DNA of 64,000 bases from Bacilli bacterium. Lineage in GTDB: Bacteria > Bacillota_I > Bacilli_A > RF39 > UBA660. Of this stretch, positions 7,672 through 16,271 are shown one piece after another (position 1 is the first letter of the stretch; the number at the start of each line of letters is the position of its first letter). Position numbers and translations under genes: made by a program. The stretch lies in NCBI GenBank assembly GCA_900769695.1, contig CAAGHO010000042.1, positions 1-64,000 on the forward strand. Reading direction: 5' to 3'. The notes beneath the pieces were generated by a model. The model was not told where the DNA came from and did not search any database. It saw only the letters and a program-made list of their open reading frames with translations.

Positions 7672-9706
7672 TTATTTATATTATTTAATTTTTTTACTTT
7701 CAGTTATTTACACTGCAATATTTATTAATATCAAACATGAATTTAAATTAAATCTTAACTCTAAGATACTTATTGGTAGTGTAGAATCTATTTCTTTAAG
7801 TGGAAATAAACTTAGTTTAATTGTTAAAAATAAAGAAAAAGTAAAGGCAACATATTATTTAACAAATAAAGATGAGATTCATTTAATTAAGCAAATTCAT
7901 TTAGGTGATAAGGTAAGATTAGAGGGTAAATTTAGTCTTCCTTTAACAAATAAGGATGAATATTCTTTTGATTATGAAAGATACTTGAAAACTAAGAAAA
8001 TATACTATCTATTTAAAATAGAAAAACTTTCTGTTATTTCTTCGTCTAAAAATATTTTTCTACATATAAAAGAATTTGTTATTAATAGATGTAAAGATAA
8101 ATACTTAAAAGTTTTTATTTTAGGAGATAAAAGTTCTTTAGATTCTAGTGTTGTTAGAACTTATCAAGATTTAGGAATAAGTCATTTATTTGCGATTAGT
8201 GGTATGCATGTAAGTTTGTTATCTACAATGTTATTAAAACTTCTTAAATGGTCGAAAGTAAAGGAGGATAACAGGTTAAAAATAGTTTCTTGTATTTTAT
8301 TATTTTACTTATTTTTAACTACTTTTTCTGTATCTATTTTAAGGGCTGTACTTTTCTTTATTTGTTTTTCTTTCAATAAAATTTACTATACTTATATAGA
8401 TAGTAAAAATATCTTTCTTTTAGTAGCAGCAATCTCTTTATTTATCAATCCATTTTATATTTATGATGTTGCATTTATTTACTCTTATAGTATTAGTTTT
8501 AGTTTAATTGTAATGGCAAATTTTATAAATAGTTTTAAATCTTATTTTAAAAGTTTATTTGTAACATCACTTATTTCTTTTCTAGTTGGAATTCCAACAT
8601 CACTCTATTTTTTTAATCAACTAAATTTTTTAAGCATTATTTATAATTTATTTTATGTTCCATTTATTAGCTATATAGTTTTTCCCCTTGCTTTAATTTC
8701 ATTTTTAGTACCACAAGTTCTAAAAGTATTTGAACTATCTGTATCTTTCTTAGAGTTTACTGCAAGTATCTTAAGTAAAATTACCTTTTCTAAATTAATT
8801 TTTTGTAGCTGCAATATCTTAATTTACTTTATCTATATAATTTTAATTATATGTATTTTAAAATTGATTAGTTCTTCTAATAAAAGAGTAGTATTAATCT
8901 TTATTCTTTTATTAGTATTTCACTATTTTATTCCTACTTTATTTGATAAAAATTATTTAATGATGATTGACGTAGGTCAGGGAGACTCTATTTTGATTCA
9001 TTCTAAAGGGAAAAATATGTTAATTGATACAGGGGGAATAGAAACATATCAGAATAAATCATTTAAAAGTAGTAATGAATCTAAAGTAGTTATAAATACA
9101 ACAATACCATTATTAAAAAAGTTAGGTATTTCCAAAATAGATTATTTAGTTTTGACTCATGGAGATTTTGATCATGCTGGAGAAGCAATCAATCTAATTA
9201 GAAACTTTAACGTTGATAAAATTTATCTTAATCAAGGAAAATTTAACTCTTTAGAAAAGAAGATAATTATGAATCATAAAAAAACTTTTCAAATAGCAGA
9301 AGGAGATTTAATAAAACTTGGTAGTATTTCTTTAATTGAACTGAATAAGGCTTTTTTAGATGAAAATGACTCAAGTACTATCCTTTTAATGTATTATAAA
9401 AATTTAAAGATTCTTTTAACAGGGGATGCTTCTGTTAAATCAGAAAAGTATATACTAGATACTTATGATTTAGGACATGTTGATATTTTAAAACTGGGTC
9501 ATCATGGTTCAAAGACTTCAACGGGCGAAGCTTTATTAAAAGAAATTAGACCAAGTTTAGGTTTGATATCTTGCGGTAAAGATAATAAATTTAATCATCC
9601 TCATAAAGTAACCATTGAAAAACTAAAAAAATATAAAATTAGATATTTAAGAACTGATATAGAAGGCTCTATAAAAATTAATTTAGATACATTAAAAATA
9701 AATTAA
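7640..9706 (+). CDS. comEC: Competence protein ComEC (DNA uptake channel)
   Basis: Forms the membrane channel that brings single-stranded DNA into the cell. The 688-residue protein has an N-terminal soluble domain (about residues 25-140), then a polytopic competence domain containing FAISGMHVSLLS. It ends in a metallo-beta-lactamase-like domain (from about residue 440) with DVGQGDSILI, LTHGDFDHAGE, LLTGDAS and LGHHGSKTS, so the metal-binding His/Asp residues are present. The start is probably TTG 7640, inside comEA, because AGGAG (7626-7630) sits at good spacing and no ATG occurs nearby in frame. That implies translational coupling. Confidence 0.93.
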   Translation: MLRLRKILLCNYLYYLIFLLSVIYTAIFINIKHEFKLNLNSKILIGSVESISLSGNKLSLIVKNKEKVKATYYLTNKDEIHLIKQIHLGDKVRLEGKFSLPLTNKDEYSFDYERYLKTKKIYYLFKIEKLSVISSSKNIFLHIKEFVINRCKDKYLKVFILGDKSSLDSSVVRTYQDLGISHLFAISGMHVSLLSTMLLKLLKWSKVKEDNRLKIVSCILLFYLFLTTFSVSILRAVLFFICFSFNKIYYTYIDSKNIFLLVAAISLFINPFYIYDVAFIYSYSISFSLIVMANFINSFKSYFKSLFVTSLISFLVGIPTSLYFFNQLNFLSIIYNLFYVPFISYIVFPLALISFLVPQVLKVFELSVSFLEFTASILSKITFSKLIFCSCNILIYFIYIILIICILKLISSSNKRVVLIFILLLVFHYFIPTLFDKNYLMMIDVGQGDSILIHSKGKNMLIDTGGIETYQNKSFKSSNESKVVINTTIPLLKKLGISKIDYLVLTHGDFDHAGEAINLIRNFNVDKIYLNQGKFNSLEKKIIMNHKKTFQIAEGDLIKLGSISLIELNKAFLDENDSSTILLMYYKNLKILLTGDASVKSEKYILDTYDLGHVDILKLGHHGSKTSTGEALLKEIRPSLGLISCGKDNKFNHPHKVTIEKLKKYKIRYLRTDIEGSIKINLDTLKIN

Positions 9707-9752
9707 GTTGAAAATACTAGATTTATGATAAAATAGTTTTGGATGTGATAGA

Positions 9753-10322
9753 ATGACATATAATGAATTAAAAGAAATTTTATTAGTTGATGATGTATAT
9801 CTTCAATTAAAGAAACATGAACAAGAAATTTTTAAACTTATACCTGAATTAGAAAGGTGTAAGGGTTTTGAACAAAATAGTAAATGGCATATTTATGATG
9901 TTTATGAACATATATTACATGTTGTTTCTTATACTGAACCAAATCTTTGTTTAAGACTTTCTGCATTGTTTCATGATATTGGTAAACCATTAGTATATAA
10001 AGAAGATGAAAATAAAGAAGGACACTTTTACAATCATTGGAATGAGTCTTTAAATATATTTAAAAAATATCAAGAAAAGTTTGAACTTTCTTCCCAAGAA
10101 ATTTTATTGATTAGTAATTTGATATATTACCATGACATTAATTTGGATAATATGGATTCTCTTCAGTTAAATAGTTTAATAGATGAATTTGAAGGAAAAG
10201 ATATTGAATTATTATTTAATTTAAAAAAGGCAGATTTAAAATCTCAATCCAGAAATTATCATTATCTTCTAGATAATATTGATATCCAAAGAGAAAGATT
10301 AATTAAATCAAAAAATATATAG
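9753..10322 (+). CDS. HD-domain phosphohydrolase of unknown substrate
   Basis: The 189-residue protein carries an HD fold: HIYDVYEHILHVV gives the first His, RLSALFHDIGKP is the HD pair, and HFYNHWNESLNI and YYHD supply later metal ligands. It resembles the free-standing HD domain found in some tRNA nucleotidyltransferases and small nucleotide phosphohydrolases, but no nucleotidyltransferase part is present. It follows comEC by 46 bp and precedes dnaI. Nothing else in the sequence indicates the substrate. Confidence 0.75.
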   Translation: MTYNELKEILLVDDVYLQLKKHEQEIFKLIPELERCKGFEQNSKWHIYDVYEHILHVVSYTEPNLCLRLSALFHDIGKPLVYKEDENKEGHFYNHWNESLNIFKKYQEKFELSSQEILLISNLIYYHDINLDNMDSLQLNSLIDEFEGKDIELLFNLKKADLKSQSRNYHYLLDNIDIQRERLIKSKNI

Positions 10323-10406
10323 GCTAAATTTTTCTTAAAAAAGTTATTTATCTTATTGCAATATCAAGAGAAATTTATTAAAATAAGTTTAGTGGTGGTG
10401 ATTCTT

Positions 10407-11309
10407 ATGCAAAATATTAATACATTGGTTAAAAATAAGAAATCACTTGACTTGAAACATTCATTTATGGATGCTTGCAGTAACAAAGCTTTTTATGAAT
10501 TTATTAAAACACTACCAATAGAAGAAGAAATATTAATTAAATATACATCTAAATTAGAAGATGCGGAAAAAGAATATTCTAACTGTAAAAATTGTAAAGG
10601 TTTTTCTTCTTGTAAAAATCAAATTAAAGGCTATTGCTATAGTCCAATAAAGGAAAATGATACTATTAATTTTTCATACATTATGTGTAAAAAATTATCT
10701 GCGTTAGAAAAAGAAAAAGAATACTTAAAGAATATTAATTATTATGAGGTAAGTGAAGAATTAAAAAAAGCATCTTTTAAAGATCTTTATAAAGATGATG
10801 TTAATCGTGTTCCAATATTAAAATATATTACAGAATTTATTAAAAAATATCAAAATAACGAAAAAGTTAAAGGCTTGTATTTAAATGGTTCATTTGGATC
10901 AGGAAAAACATACCTTATTTCTGCACTTTTTAATGATATGGCAAAAAAAGGGTATAAATGCGCTATTGTTTATTATCCTGAATTTTTGAGAGATTTAAAG
11001 GCATCTTTTAACAAAGATTATGAAGAAAAATTTAATTATATAAAAAAGACAGATTTACTACTTCTAGACGATATTGGTGCAGAAAACGTTACTAGTTTCA
11101 ATAGAGATGAAGTTTTAGGACCAATTTTACAATATCGAATGGAAGAAGATTTACCGACATTTTTTACGTCTAACTTGACGCTGGAAGAATTAGAAAATAA
11201 TTTATCTTTGACCTCATCGGGTGTTGATAAGGTTAAGGCCAGAAGAATTATAGAAAGAATAAAACAACTTACAATTGAAATAAAACTAGTTAGTAAAAAT
11301 AGGAGGTAG
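10407..11309 (+). CDS. dnaI: Primosomal protein DnaI (replicative helicase loader)
   Basis: An AAA+ ATPase that loads the DnaC/DnaB helicase at replication origins. The 300-residue product has an N-terminal domain with a Cys cluster (CKNCKGFSSCKNQIKGYC) matching the zinc-binding region of Bacillus DnaI. An ATPase follows with Walker A GSFGSGKTYL, Walker B LLLLDDIGAE and a sensor-like TFFTSNLT. I chose ATG 10407 because the in-frame upstream TTG lies in sequence without a ribosome site. In Bacillus dnaI is close to thrS, as here, but its usual partner dnaB is not upstream. Confidence 0.9.
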   Translation: MQNINTLVKNKKSLDLKHSFMDACSNKAFYEFIKTLPIEEEILIKYTSKLEDAEKEYSNCKNCKGFSSCKNQIKGYCYSPIKENDTINFSYIMCKKLSALEKEKEYLKNINYYEVSEELKKASFKDLYKDDVNRVPILKYITEFIKKYQNNEKVKGLYLNGSFGSGKTYLISALFNDMAKKGYKCAIVYYPEFLRDLKASFNKDYEEKFNYIKKTDLLLLDDIGAENVTSFNRDEVLGPILQYRMEEDLPTFFTSNLTLEELENNLSLTSSGVDKVKARRIIERIKQLTIEIKLVSKNRR

Positions 11310-11313
11310 AATT

Positions 11314-13314
11314 ATGGCAAAGAGTGAAAAAGAAAGAACAATGGAAGTAGTTAGAAGTTATTTCAAAATAGGAGATCATAGATCTCGAAAAGAGTTTGAA
11401 AAGTTACTTTTAGATGATGATAGTACGTTGATAGAAAATTCGCTCGTTGCCTTTTTAAGTGTCGAAATCGATAATATTGTATCTCAAGATGATTTTACAT
11501 ATTTATTTAATGCTTTAAAATATATTGAGGTGTTAATTCAAAAATATCCAGATTTAAACCGAAAAAAATTAAAAAAGAAATTAACAAAATTAACGGAAAA
11601 AGTTGACCTTATTAGTCAAGAAAAGAAGAAAGAATTTTTTTCCAAAAGAAAAGTTAAAAAGAGAATGGAAGATTTTTATGAAATAATTTATTCCATAGAA
11701 AATAAACTTGATATTTGCCAAAATAATTATTTTGAACTCTTTAGTTATTTCTTATTTGAAGTTAAAAATATCAATTATATAGAACAAATCGTAAAATTTT
11801 TTCCTAATATTGTCAATGTAAGAAATAGTAATAGAGATAGTATCTTTTATATAATGATTAATAATTATGTAAAAACATTATCAGTACCATATGATATATC
11901 AAATAATGAAGATATTTTATTTTATAATAATTTGTTTTCACTATTTAATAGTAAAAAAGAATTTAATTTAGATAGTGTTGAAAAAACTAAGTGTTTGCAA
12001 TCTATATATGATGCAATGAATGATTTAAATAAAGATTGTAAAGACTATAAGCAGAGATTAAAAATGTTAGCTGATTTAAAATTAATGCTTACAGATAATT
12101 TAATGAAAAAAGATATTAGAGATATAGGAAGATACTATAATATTAAAATAGACTTTGATGAAGAAGTATTAGATGAATTAAAAATGTATCAAACAACTTA
12201 TAGTAAATTGGTATATCCTGATAGAAAAATAATTGGTAATGATTCCATGATTATTACAATAGATGGAAATAATGCTAAAGAAATAGATGATGCTTTATCA
12301 GTAAAAGTACTTCCTAACGGAAATTACTTGTTGGGTATACACATTGCTACAGTTTTAGGATATTTACCGTATAAATCAAAAATAGTTCAAGAAGCAATTA
12401 CAAGAGGAACCACTATTTATTTATCAGAAAACAATATTGTTCAAACTGATAAAGATAACTACAAAAGTATTATTCCAATACTACCATATCAGTTTTCAGC
12501 AATTGATGCTTCTTTAATAGAAGCAAAACTAAGACTTGCAAATTCATACTTTTTTGAAATAGACAGAGATGGTAACACTGTTAATGAGAGTTTTCAGAAA
12601 ACTATTATTACGAATAGTAAGCAATGCACATATAGTGAAATCAATAAAATATTTAATGATGGTGGGGCTTCTAAAAATAGAGAACTAGCTGCAACAGTTA
12701 ATTTATTGGGTGAGGTTTCGAATGCTTTAGAAAGAAGATTTCATCCGACTAGAATTTATGAAACAGTAAAAAAACAATCGAATAATCCCGCTAATTTAAT
12801 TTTAGGAAATAGTTCGAGTGAAAAAATTGTTTCGAATGCCATGATTTTATTAGGGAGTGAAGTAGCAAATTGGTTTAAAGATAAAAAAAGAGATTATCCA
12901 CTTTTACTTAGAGTTCACGAAATAAATGATGATTGTAATCAAGAATTACAAGAAGTAATTTCTAATTTTGATTTTAAAGCTGATCAAGAAAAATTTAATT
13001 ATTTATTTGATAGTTTACTAGGAATTTATCCGAGTGGTAGATATGATACTAAAGGAAGACATGATGGATTAGGTTTGGAAAATTATGCACACTGTTCCTC
13101 TGTTTTAAGAAGAAGCGCTGATATTGTAAATGAACATGCACTTGATGTGTGTTATTTCAATAATCCAACAGATAAAGATTTATATACTTTAGAAGAAGAT
13201 ATTATCAGGAATAAAAATATAATTAATGCACAAAATAATGCTATAAACTATTTCTTAGATGATTTTAAATTACAGAAAAAAATTATCAAAAGAAAAAGCA
13301 ATGTCAACCGATGA
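11314..13314 (+). CDS. Divergent RNB-domain (RNase II/R-like) protein without visible S1 domain
   Basis: The 666-residue protein has about 290 residues of unrecognised, charged sequence followed by an RNB exoribonuclease domain. Its active-site loop is TIDGNNAKEIDDAL. Compared with the RNase II/R pattern of four Asp, the second is Glu and the last two are retained. Further RNB landmarks are ITRGTTIYL and YAHCSSVLRRSADIVNEHALD. Standard RNase R has cold-shock domains before and an S1 domain after RNB. Here neither is recognisable, and the protein stops soon after the RNB core. It starts 5 bp after dnaI with AGGAGG, so the two are co-transcribed. Activity is plausible but not assured. Confidence 0.7.
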   Translation: MAKSEKERTMEVVRSYFKIGDHRSRKEFEKLLLDDDSTLIENSLVAFLSVEIDNIVSQDDFTYLFNALKYIEVLIQKYPDLNRKKLKKKLTKLTEKVDLISQEKKKEFFSKRKVKKRMEDFYEIIYSIENKLDICQNNYFELFSYFLFEVKNINYIEQIVKFFPNIVNVRNSNRDSIFYIMINNYVKTLSVPYDISNNEDILFYNNLFSLFNSKKEFNLDSVEKTKCLQSIYDAMNDLNKDCKDYKQRLKMLADLKLMLTDNLMKKDIRDIGRYYNIKIDFDEEVLDELKMYQTTYSKLVYPDRKIIGNDSMIITIDGNNAKEIDDALSVKVLPNGNYLLGIHIATVLGYLPYKSKIVQEAITRGTTIYLSENNIVQTDKDNYKSIIPILPYQFSAIDASLIEAKLRLANSYFFEIDRDGNTVNESFQKTIITNSKQCTYSEINKIFNDGGASKNRELAATVNLLGEVSNALERRFHPTRIYETVKKQSNNPANLILGNSSSEKIVSNAMILLGSEVANWFKDKKRDYPLLLRVHEINDDCNQELQEVISNFDFKADQEKFNYLFDSLLGIYPSGRYDTKGRHDGLGLENYAHCSSVLRRSADIVNEHALDVCYFNNPTDKDLYTLEEDIIRNKNIINAQNNAINYFLDDFKLQKKIIKRKSNVNR

Positions 13315-13332
13315 AAAAAATTTAAAAAACAG

Positions 13333-13361
13333 TTGATTGTTAGGAAAAAATAATGTATTCT
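13333..13361 (+). promoter_or_regulatory. Promoter of the short TasA-like gene
   Basis: TTGATT (13333-13338) and TATTCT (13356-13361), 17-bp spacer. The -10 is the same as in the array at the window start. Confidence 0.6.
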
Positions 13362-13386
13362 TAAATTATAAGGTAGGTGAAAGATT

Positions 13387-14130
13387 GTGGAAGAAAAAAA
13401 TATTAAAGAACAAAAAGAAAGCAAAAAGCCACAAAAAATTGAAAATAACAAAAAGAAAATTTTAGCTTTAGCTCTTGCTTTAGTATTATTAATCGGAGGA
13501 ACTTATGCATGGTTAACAATCACTTTAACAGGAACTAAGACTACAAGAATTGAAGCTGGTACATTAGCAATGGAGATTAAAAATGAATCAGAAGGTATAA
13601 CATTAGAAAATGCATTACCAATGACAGATGAAGATGGTGCTAAGTTAACACCATATGAATTTACAATTTCTAATGAAGGAAATGTTCCATCTGAATATTC
13701 AGTATACCTAGATAAGCAAGGTATTGATGCAGAAACAGAATTTGATATGCCTTTAACAAAGGTTAAATGTCAAATTACTAAAACAATAATGAATATGACA
13801 AATGGTAAAATTACTGATGCTGATTCACAAGTTACTACAACTACAACAACTGGACTTTTAAGTGATATGGTAGATGCTGATAACTCAAATACAAGTGTTG
13901 TTTTAGCTACAAGTAGTAATACTGATTCTACAACAACTCCATTAAAAGTTGGTCAATACATTAAATTTTCTGTTAGATTATGGATTGATGAAACAGCTGT
14001 TAATGATGATTTAAAGAAAACAGTTTCAACTGATGGTTCATCTAAAACATATGTAGCAGCATACGCAGCTAAGTTAAGATTAGAAGCTTCTCAAGTTGGT
14101 ATCGAAGCTGATGCAGCATATGGTGAATAG
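13387..14130 (+). CDS. Short TasA/camelysin-like exported protein
   Basis: The 247-residue protein begins with a charged head, then a hydrophobic stretch (about residues 24-38) running into GGTYAWLTITLTG and RIEAGTLAMEI. This is the SipW-type signal arrangement seen in TasA and camelysin. Unlike the paralogues at 135, 1652, 3156 and 40744 it has no long C-terminal domain and consists only of the TasA-like beta domain. It may be the fibre-forming partner of the longer proteins (inference). GTG start with an upstream AGGTGAAAG-like site. Own promoter and own terminator. Confidence 0.78.
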   Translation: MEEKNIKEQKESKKPQKIENNKKKILALALALVLLIGGTYAWLTITLTGTKTTRIEAGTLAMEIKNESEGITLENALPMTDEDGAKLTPYEFTISNEGNVPSEYSVYLDKQGIDAETEFDMPLTKVKCQITKTIMNMTNGKITDADSQVTTTTTTGLLSDMVDADNSNTSVVLATSSNTDSTTTPLKVGQYIKFSVRLWIDETAVNDDLKKTVSTDGSSKTYVAAYAAKLRLEASQVGIEADAAYGE

Positions 14131-14141
14131 TTAAGAAATTT

Positions 14142-14170
14142 AAAGTCGCTTTCTAGTGACTTTTTCTTTT
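14142..14170 (+). terminator. Terminator after TasA-like gene
   Basis: AAAGTCGCT, loop TTCT, AGTGACTTT (one G-T pair) followed by T-rich sequence. Confidence 0.8.
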
Positions 14171-14183
14171 TCTCATAAAAATA

Positions 14184-14212
14184 TTGCTAAAAGAAATAGA
14201 TTGTGGTATTAT
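14184..14212 (+). promoter_or_regulatory. Promoter of T-box thrS unit
   Basis: TTGCTA (14184-14189) and TATTAT (14207-14212), 17-bp spacer, with the extended -10 TGTGG in front of the -10. Confidence 0.65.
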
Positions 14213-14219
14213 GAATTTG

Positions 14220-14425
14220 TAAAAACAGTGATTAAGGACACGATTATTTAATTGTTTATTAAGAGAGTTCATGGTTGGTGAAAATGAATTGAACGTTAGA
14301 ATAATTACTACCTTACTAGTTGAATTATGAAAAGTAATTCCGGATAATTTCCGTTATTTAAATTAAGATAAATACTGGGATGGTACCGTGTTTTAAGCAC
14401 TCCAAGAAATTGGGTGCTTTTTGTT
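14220..14425 (+). promoter_or_regulatory. T-box riboswitch controlling thrS
   Basis: The leader before thrS carries T-box landmarks in order. These are an AGAGAG-type motif near 14261-14266, a distal-loop-like GGTTGGTGAAAATGAA (about 14273-14288), a candidate threonine specifier in ATTACTACC (about 14304-14312), and the T-box core ACTGGGATGGTACCGTG (about 14374-14390). The terminator hairpin AGCACTC...GGGTGCTTTTT follows (about 14396-14423). Known mechanism: uncharged tRNA-Thr pairs with the specifier and the T-box bulge, favouring the antiterminator and allowing thrS transcription. The exact specifier codon (ACT or ACC) was not fixed by folding. Confidence 0.88.
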
Positions 14426-14442
14426 TTGAAGGGAGAATAGTT

Positions 14443-16200
14443 ATGATAAATATTAAAGAAGATGAAAAATTAAGTGTAATGAATCATTCATGTGCACATT
14501 TACTTGCTCAAGCAGTTAAACATTTATATTCAAATGCAAAATTTTGGGTAGGACCAGTAATAGAAGAAGGTTTTTATTACGATATTGATTTAGGAGACCA
14601 AGTCATTACTGAAGATGATCTTCCAAAAATAGAAAAAGAAATGAAAAAAATATCTAAAGATGGAAAAAGAATTGTTCGTGAAGAGTTATCTAAAGCTGAA
14701 GCCTTAGAAAAATTCAAAGATGATCCTTATAAAATTGATTTGATTTCTAGAATGGATGAAGAAACAACTACAATTAGTTGTTATACTCAAGGAGATTTTA
14801 CAGATCTTTGTCGTGGACCACATGTAGACACAGTTAAGGAATTAAAATATTTTAAATTATTAAAAGTATCTGGTGCTTACTGGAAGGGGGACGCTAAAAA
14901 CAAAATGCTTCAAAGAATTTATGGTATTTGTTTTGACAGTGAAGAAGCATTAGAAAAACATTTAGAATTCTTAGAAGAATGTAAACAAAGAGATCATAGA
15001 AAACTAGGAAAAGAGCTAGGAATATTTATGTTTGCTGATTTAGTAGGTAGAGGACTTCCTATGTGGTTACCTAATGGTTTCTTAGTAAGAAGAGCTTTAG
15101 TTGATTATATTACTGACAAAGAAATTGCTTTAGGGTATAAGCATGTTATGACACCATCACTTGGAAATGTTGATTTATATAAAACATCAGGACATTGGGA
15201 TCATTATAAAGAAGATATGTTTCCAGCAATGGAATTAGATGATGAAGCATATGTATTAAGACCAATGAACTGTCCTCATCATATGATGATGTTTAAAAAT
15301 TCTCTTCACTCATATCGCGACTTACCAATTAGACTTGCAGAAGTTGCTAATGACTTTAGATATGAATCAAGTGGTTCATTATGTGGTATTGAAAGAACCC
15401 GTGCATTTACTCAGAATGATTCTCATATATTCTGTATGCCAAGTCAAATCAAAGATGAATTTGCAGGAGTTGTTAAATTAATACTTGATGTTTATAAAGA
15501 CTTTGGTTTTAACGATTATGAATTTAGACTTTCTTTAAGAGATAAAAATGATAAAGAAAAATATTTTGATAATGATGAAATGTGGAATATGGCTGAAAAT
15601 GAGTTACGTAAAGTTCTAAATGAACTAGAAATTCCATATTATGAAGCAGAAGGTGAAGCAGCTTTCTATGGACCTAAATTGGATGTTCAAGTAAAAAGTG
15701 CAATTGGTCATGATGTAACTTTATCAACTTGTCAATTAGATTTCCTACTTCCAGAAAGATTTGAACTTGAATATGTTGATGAATCTGGAAAAAAAGTAAG
15801 ACCTGTAGTTATCCATAGAGCAATTCTTGGTTCGTTAGATAGATTTATTGCATTTTTACTTGAAGAAACAAAGGGAAATCTTCCTCTTTGGTTAGCTCCA
15901 GTTCAAGTTAGTGTTATTCCAGTTTCAAGCGAACATCAAGGAGAGTATGCTCACTATGTAAAAGATATGTTAGATAAAGCTAATATAAGATGTGAAGTTG
16001 ATGATCGTAATGAAAAACTAGGTTATCGTTTACGTGAGGCTCAAACAAAGAAAATTAAATATACATTAATCTTAGGAGATAAAGAAAAAGAATCAAATAC
16101 AATAAGTTACCGCTTGCATGGAAGTCAAGATACAACTAACTTATCAGTTGACGAATTTATTGCAAAAATAAACGAAGAGATTGCATCTAAAAGTCACTAG
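14443..16200 (+). CDS. thrS: Threonyl-tRNA synthetase lacking the TGS domain
   Basis: Charges tRNA-Thr. The 585-residue protein starts directly in the editing domain (HSCAHLLAQAVKHLY near residues 16-30). It continues with CRGPHVD, the class II catalytic core (MNCPHHMMMFK with the zinc Cys, FRYE-type motif 2, motif 3 around HRAILGSLDRF) and the anticodon-binding domain (VQVSVIPVS). Typical bacterial ThrRS is about 640 residues with an N-terminal TGS domain, which is absent here. The 66 bp between the T-box terminator and ATG cannot encode it, and GGGAG precedes ATG 14443. Regulated by the T-box upstream. Confidence 0.95.
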   Translation: MINIKEDEKLSVMNHSCAHLLAQAVKHLYSNAKFWVGPVIEEGFYYDIDLGDQVITEDDLPKIEKEMKKISKDGKRIVREELSKAEALEKFKDDPYKIDLISRMDEETTTISCYTQGDFTDLCRGPHVDTVKELKYFKLLKVSGAYWKGDAKNKMLQRIYGICFDSEEALEKHLEFLEECKQRDHRKLGKELGIFMFADLVGRGLPMWLPNGFLVRRALVDYITDKEIALGYKHVMTPSLGNVDLYKTSGHWDHYKEDMFPAMELDDEAYVLRPMNCPHHMMMFKNSLHSYRDLPIRLAEVANDFRYESSGSLCGIERTRAFTQNDSHIFCMPSQIKDEFAGVVKLILDVYKDFGFNDYEFRLSLRDKNDKEKYFDNDEMWNMAENELRKVLNELEIPYYEAEGEAAFYGPKLDVQVKSAIGHDVTLSTCQLDFLLPERFELEYVDESGKKVRPVVIHRAILGSLDRFIAFLLEETKGNLPLWLAPVQVSVIPVSSEHQGEYAHYVKDMLDKANIRCEVDDRNEKLGYRLREAQTKKIKYTLILGDKEKESNTISYRLHGSQDTTNLSVDEFIAKINEEIASKSH

Positions 16201-16216
16201 TTTTGTGACTTTTCTC
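16189..16216 (+). terminator. Terminator after thrS
   Basis: AAAAGTCAC, loop, GTGACTTTT. It overlaps the last thrS codons. Confidence 0.75.
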
Positions 16217-16271
16217 TTCTAATTATTAACATATCTATAAAGTAAAAAACATCAAGGAGTAGTAAGGATAT

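Noticed and set aside
14380..14442. N-terminal extension of thrS
   Set aside because: It would translate the T-box core and terminator hairpin; the ribosome site is before ATG 14443.
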